This document shows, piece after piece, positions 4,455 to 5,763 of a stretch of 5,763 nt of DNA. The notes under the pieces were generated by a model. It saw only the letters and a program-made list of their open reading frames with translations, did not search any database and had not been told where the DNA came from. The position numbers were made by a program, and so were the translations under genes. Numbering within the stretch: the stretch's first letter is position 1; the number at the start of each line of letters is the position of its first letter. This stretch comes from an uncultured Lachnospiraceae bacterium. GTDB taxonomy: Bacteria; Bacillota; Clostridia; Lachnospirales; Lachnospiraceae. The stretch spans positions 1-5,763 of the forward strand of contig UQVK01000139.1 in the NCBI GenBank assembly GCA_900544445.1, read 5' to 3'.

Positions 4455-5763
4455 ATGATAAAGAGTAAATATATCAATATAATCTGCATCGGCGCGGCAG
4501 CGCTTGCCGCCCTTCTCACCCTGCTTCTGATGACCGTCCCGGGAACGACGCAGAAGGTGCCAACAGCCGGCTCCGGTTTGGAATCTTCCCCTGAATATGC
4601 CGGCCGTCTCTTCGATCCGGACCGCGTCCACACCATCGATATCCGGATCGGGGACTGGGAGGGCTTTCTGCAAAATGCCGGGAATGAGGAATATGTTTCC
4701 TGTACCCTCGTCATCGACGGGGAAGAATTCAGCCAGGTGGGCCTGAGGGCCAAGGGAAACAATTCCCTGCGCCTGACTCAGGAATATGGGCTGTCCCGCT
4801 ACAGTCTCAAGGCCGAGTTCGATCATTTTCTGGACGGCGGGAATTACTATGGCCTGGACAAGTTTTCCCTGGACGCTTCCTTTCAGGACAACAGCTATAT
4901 GAAAACCTTCCTTGTCTACGATATGATGACCTTCATGGGCGTTCCTGCGCCGCTGTGCAGCTACGTCCAGGTTACGGTTAACGGCGAACCCTGGGGGCTG
5001 TTTCTGGCTGTGGAGGAACCGGAGGAAGCCTTTGTGCAGCGCTGCTTCGGCAGTCTGGACGGCAATCTGTATAAGCCGGACTACCGTTCCCTGAACGCGG
5101 AAAATAAAGACCTTGCGCTTCAATATATTGATGATGATCCGGACAGCTATCCGAATCTTTTTGACAACGCGAAGCTCCCCTCCTCAAACGCGGACCGGAA
5201 ACGGCTGATCCGCGCCCTGAAAACACTTTCCACCGGCGAAAATCTGGAAACGGCGGTCCATGTGGATGAGGTGCTTCGGTATTTCACGGTTCAGGTCTTT
5301 GTCATGAATCAGGACAGCTATCTCGGCCACACCGGACACAATTATTACCTTTATGAAAAAGACGGCATTATGAGCATCCTTCCCTGGGATTATAACCTTG
5401 CCTTCGGAACCTATGCGCTTGGAATGACGGATCCGATCCGTGATCCGAATGTGCTGATCAACTATCCCATCAACACGCCGGCAGAGGGTGAGGTCATGCT
5501 GAATCGCCCTCTGTATCATAACCTGATGAAGCAGAACGAATATTTTTCCCGTTATCATGCGTATTTCGATACCCTCCTCTCCGACTACTTTGAAAACGGA
5601 CGGTTTGAGGCCACGCTTCGCAGGACGGAACGACTGATCGCCCCTTATGTGCAGAACGATCCCACCGCCTTCTGCTCCTATGAGGATCACCGTCTCGCCG
5701 TGGATACCCTGGAAGAGATCTGCCTGCTCCGCGCAGAAAGCATCCGCGGACAGCTGGAAGGGA
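4455..5763 (+). CDS. CotH-family atypical protein kinase, secreted or membrane-anchored (cut by right edge)
   Basis: The frame from ATG 4455 is open for 436 codons to the right edge. Residues 1-6 are basic and 7-28 hydrophobic (INIICIGAAALAALLTLLLM), indicating a signal peptide or anchor, so the enzyme should act outside the membrane. The kinase-like core follows: VGLRAKGNNSL (95-105), RYSLKAEFDHF (115-125), YYGLDKFSLDASFQDNSYMK (131-150), VNGEPWGLFLAVEEPEE (175-191), MNQDSYLGHTGHNYYLY (284-300) and LPWDYNLAFG (309-318). These match CotH kinases, including the Asp-containing catalytic and metal-binding regions. Bacillus CotH phosphorylates spore-coat proteins; the substrate here is unknown. 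GGGAG (4441-4445) lies nine bases before the start. It follows rsgI by 124 bp with no terminator between, so co-transcription is likely. Clostridial relatives are often near VTC-type polyphosphate polymerase and DUF4956 genes, which would lie to the right if present. Confidence 0.9.
   Translation, partial: MIKSKYINIICIGAAALAALLTLLLMTVPGTTQKVPTAGSGLESSPEYAGRLFDPDRVHTIDIRIGDWEGFLQNAGNEEYVSCTLVIDGEEFSQVGLRAKGNNSLRLTQEYGLSRYSLKAEFDHFLDGGNYYGLDKFSLDASFQDNSYMKTFLVYDMMTFMGVPAPLCSYVQVTVNGEPWGLFLAVEEPEEAFVQRCFGSLDGNLYKPDYRSLNAENKDLALQYIDDDPDSYPNLFDNAKLPSSNADRKRLIRALKTLSTGENLETAVHVDEVLRYFTVQVFVMNQDSYLGHTGHNYYLYEKDGIMSILPWDYNLAFGTYALGMTDPIRDPNVLINYPINTPAEGEVMLNRPLYHNLMKQNEYFSRYHAYFDTLLSDYFENGRFEATLRRTERLIAPYVQNDPTAFCSYEDHRLAVDTLEEICLLRAESIRGQLEG

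Noticed and set aside
3867..5123. Minus-strand 418-residue open frame spanning rsgI and the CotH kinase gene
   Set aside because: It crosses two well-supported plus-strand genes and encodes a His/Arg-rich composition artefact over the repeat tract.

Overview
The window looks like a chromosomal segment from a GC-moderate Gram-positive member of the Clostridia, most likely a Lachnospiraceae-type gut anaerobe. That placement is inferred from gene content: an M3 oligoendopeptidase, a stand-alone LytTR regulator paired with a LiaF-like membrane protein, a SigI/RsgI pair and a CotH-type secreted kinase. Shine-Dalgarno sites are strong and sigma-A-type promoters are clear. No RNA genes, insertion sequences, CRISPR arrays or phage genes were seen.

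Layout. (1) Positions 1-871, minus strand: N-terminal 290 residues of an M3-family oligoendopeptidase cut by the left edge, with its own promoter near 927-956. (2) Positions 872-1123: divergent intergenic region with a second promoter (1047-1074) firing rightward. (3) Positions 1124-2346, plus strand: a two-gene operon overlapping by ATGA, encoding a LytTR DNA-binding protein and a four-helix membrane protein with a LiaF-like C-terminal domain. A strong intrinsic terminator follows at 2401-2447. (4) Positions 2448-2591: control region of the next operon, with a sigma-A-like promoter, a compact terminator-like hairpin and a possible sigma-I-type promoter. (5) Positions 2592-4330: sigI and rsgI, again overlapping by ATGA. 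(6) Positions 4331-4454: a repeat-rich gap with a 16-bp tandem array that begins inside the rsgI stop region. (7) Positions 4455 to the right edge: a CotH-family protein kinase with an N-terminal membrane or signal segment, incomplete at its C-terminus.

How it may work. Both plus-strand operons look like envelope-sensing modules that pair a DNA-binding or sigma protein with a membrane partner. SigI is expected to be held by the cytoplasmic N-terminus of RsgI. RsgI has one membrane helix, an extracytoplasmic domain with an Asn-Pro bond of the kind cleaved autocatalytically in this family, and a roughly 147-residue disordered tail ending in an extreme Asp-rich tract. No terminator separates rsgI from the CotH kinase gene, so the kinase is plausibly co-transcribed and could act outside the cell in the same pathway. 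The most notable points are the acidic repeat tail of RsgI, the 16-bp array starting at its stop codon, the sigI-rsgI-kinase linkage, and the hairpin-overlapped sigI promoter region.
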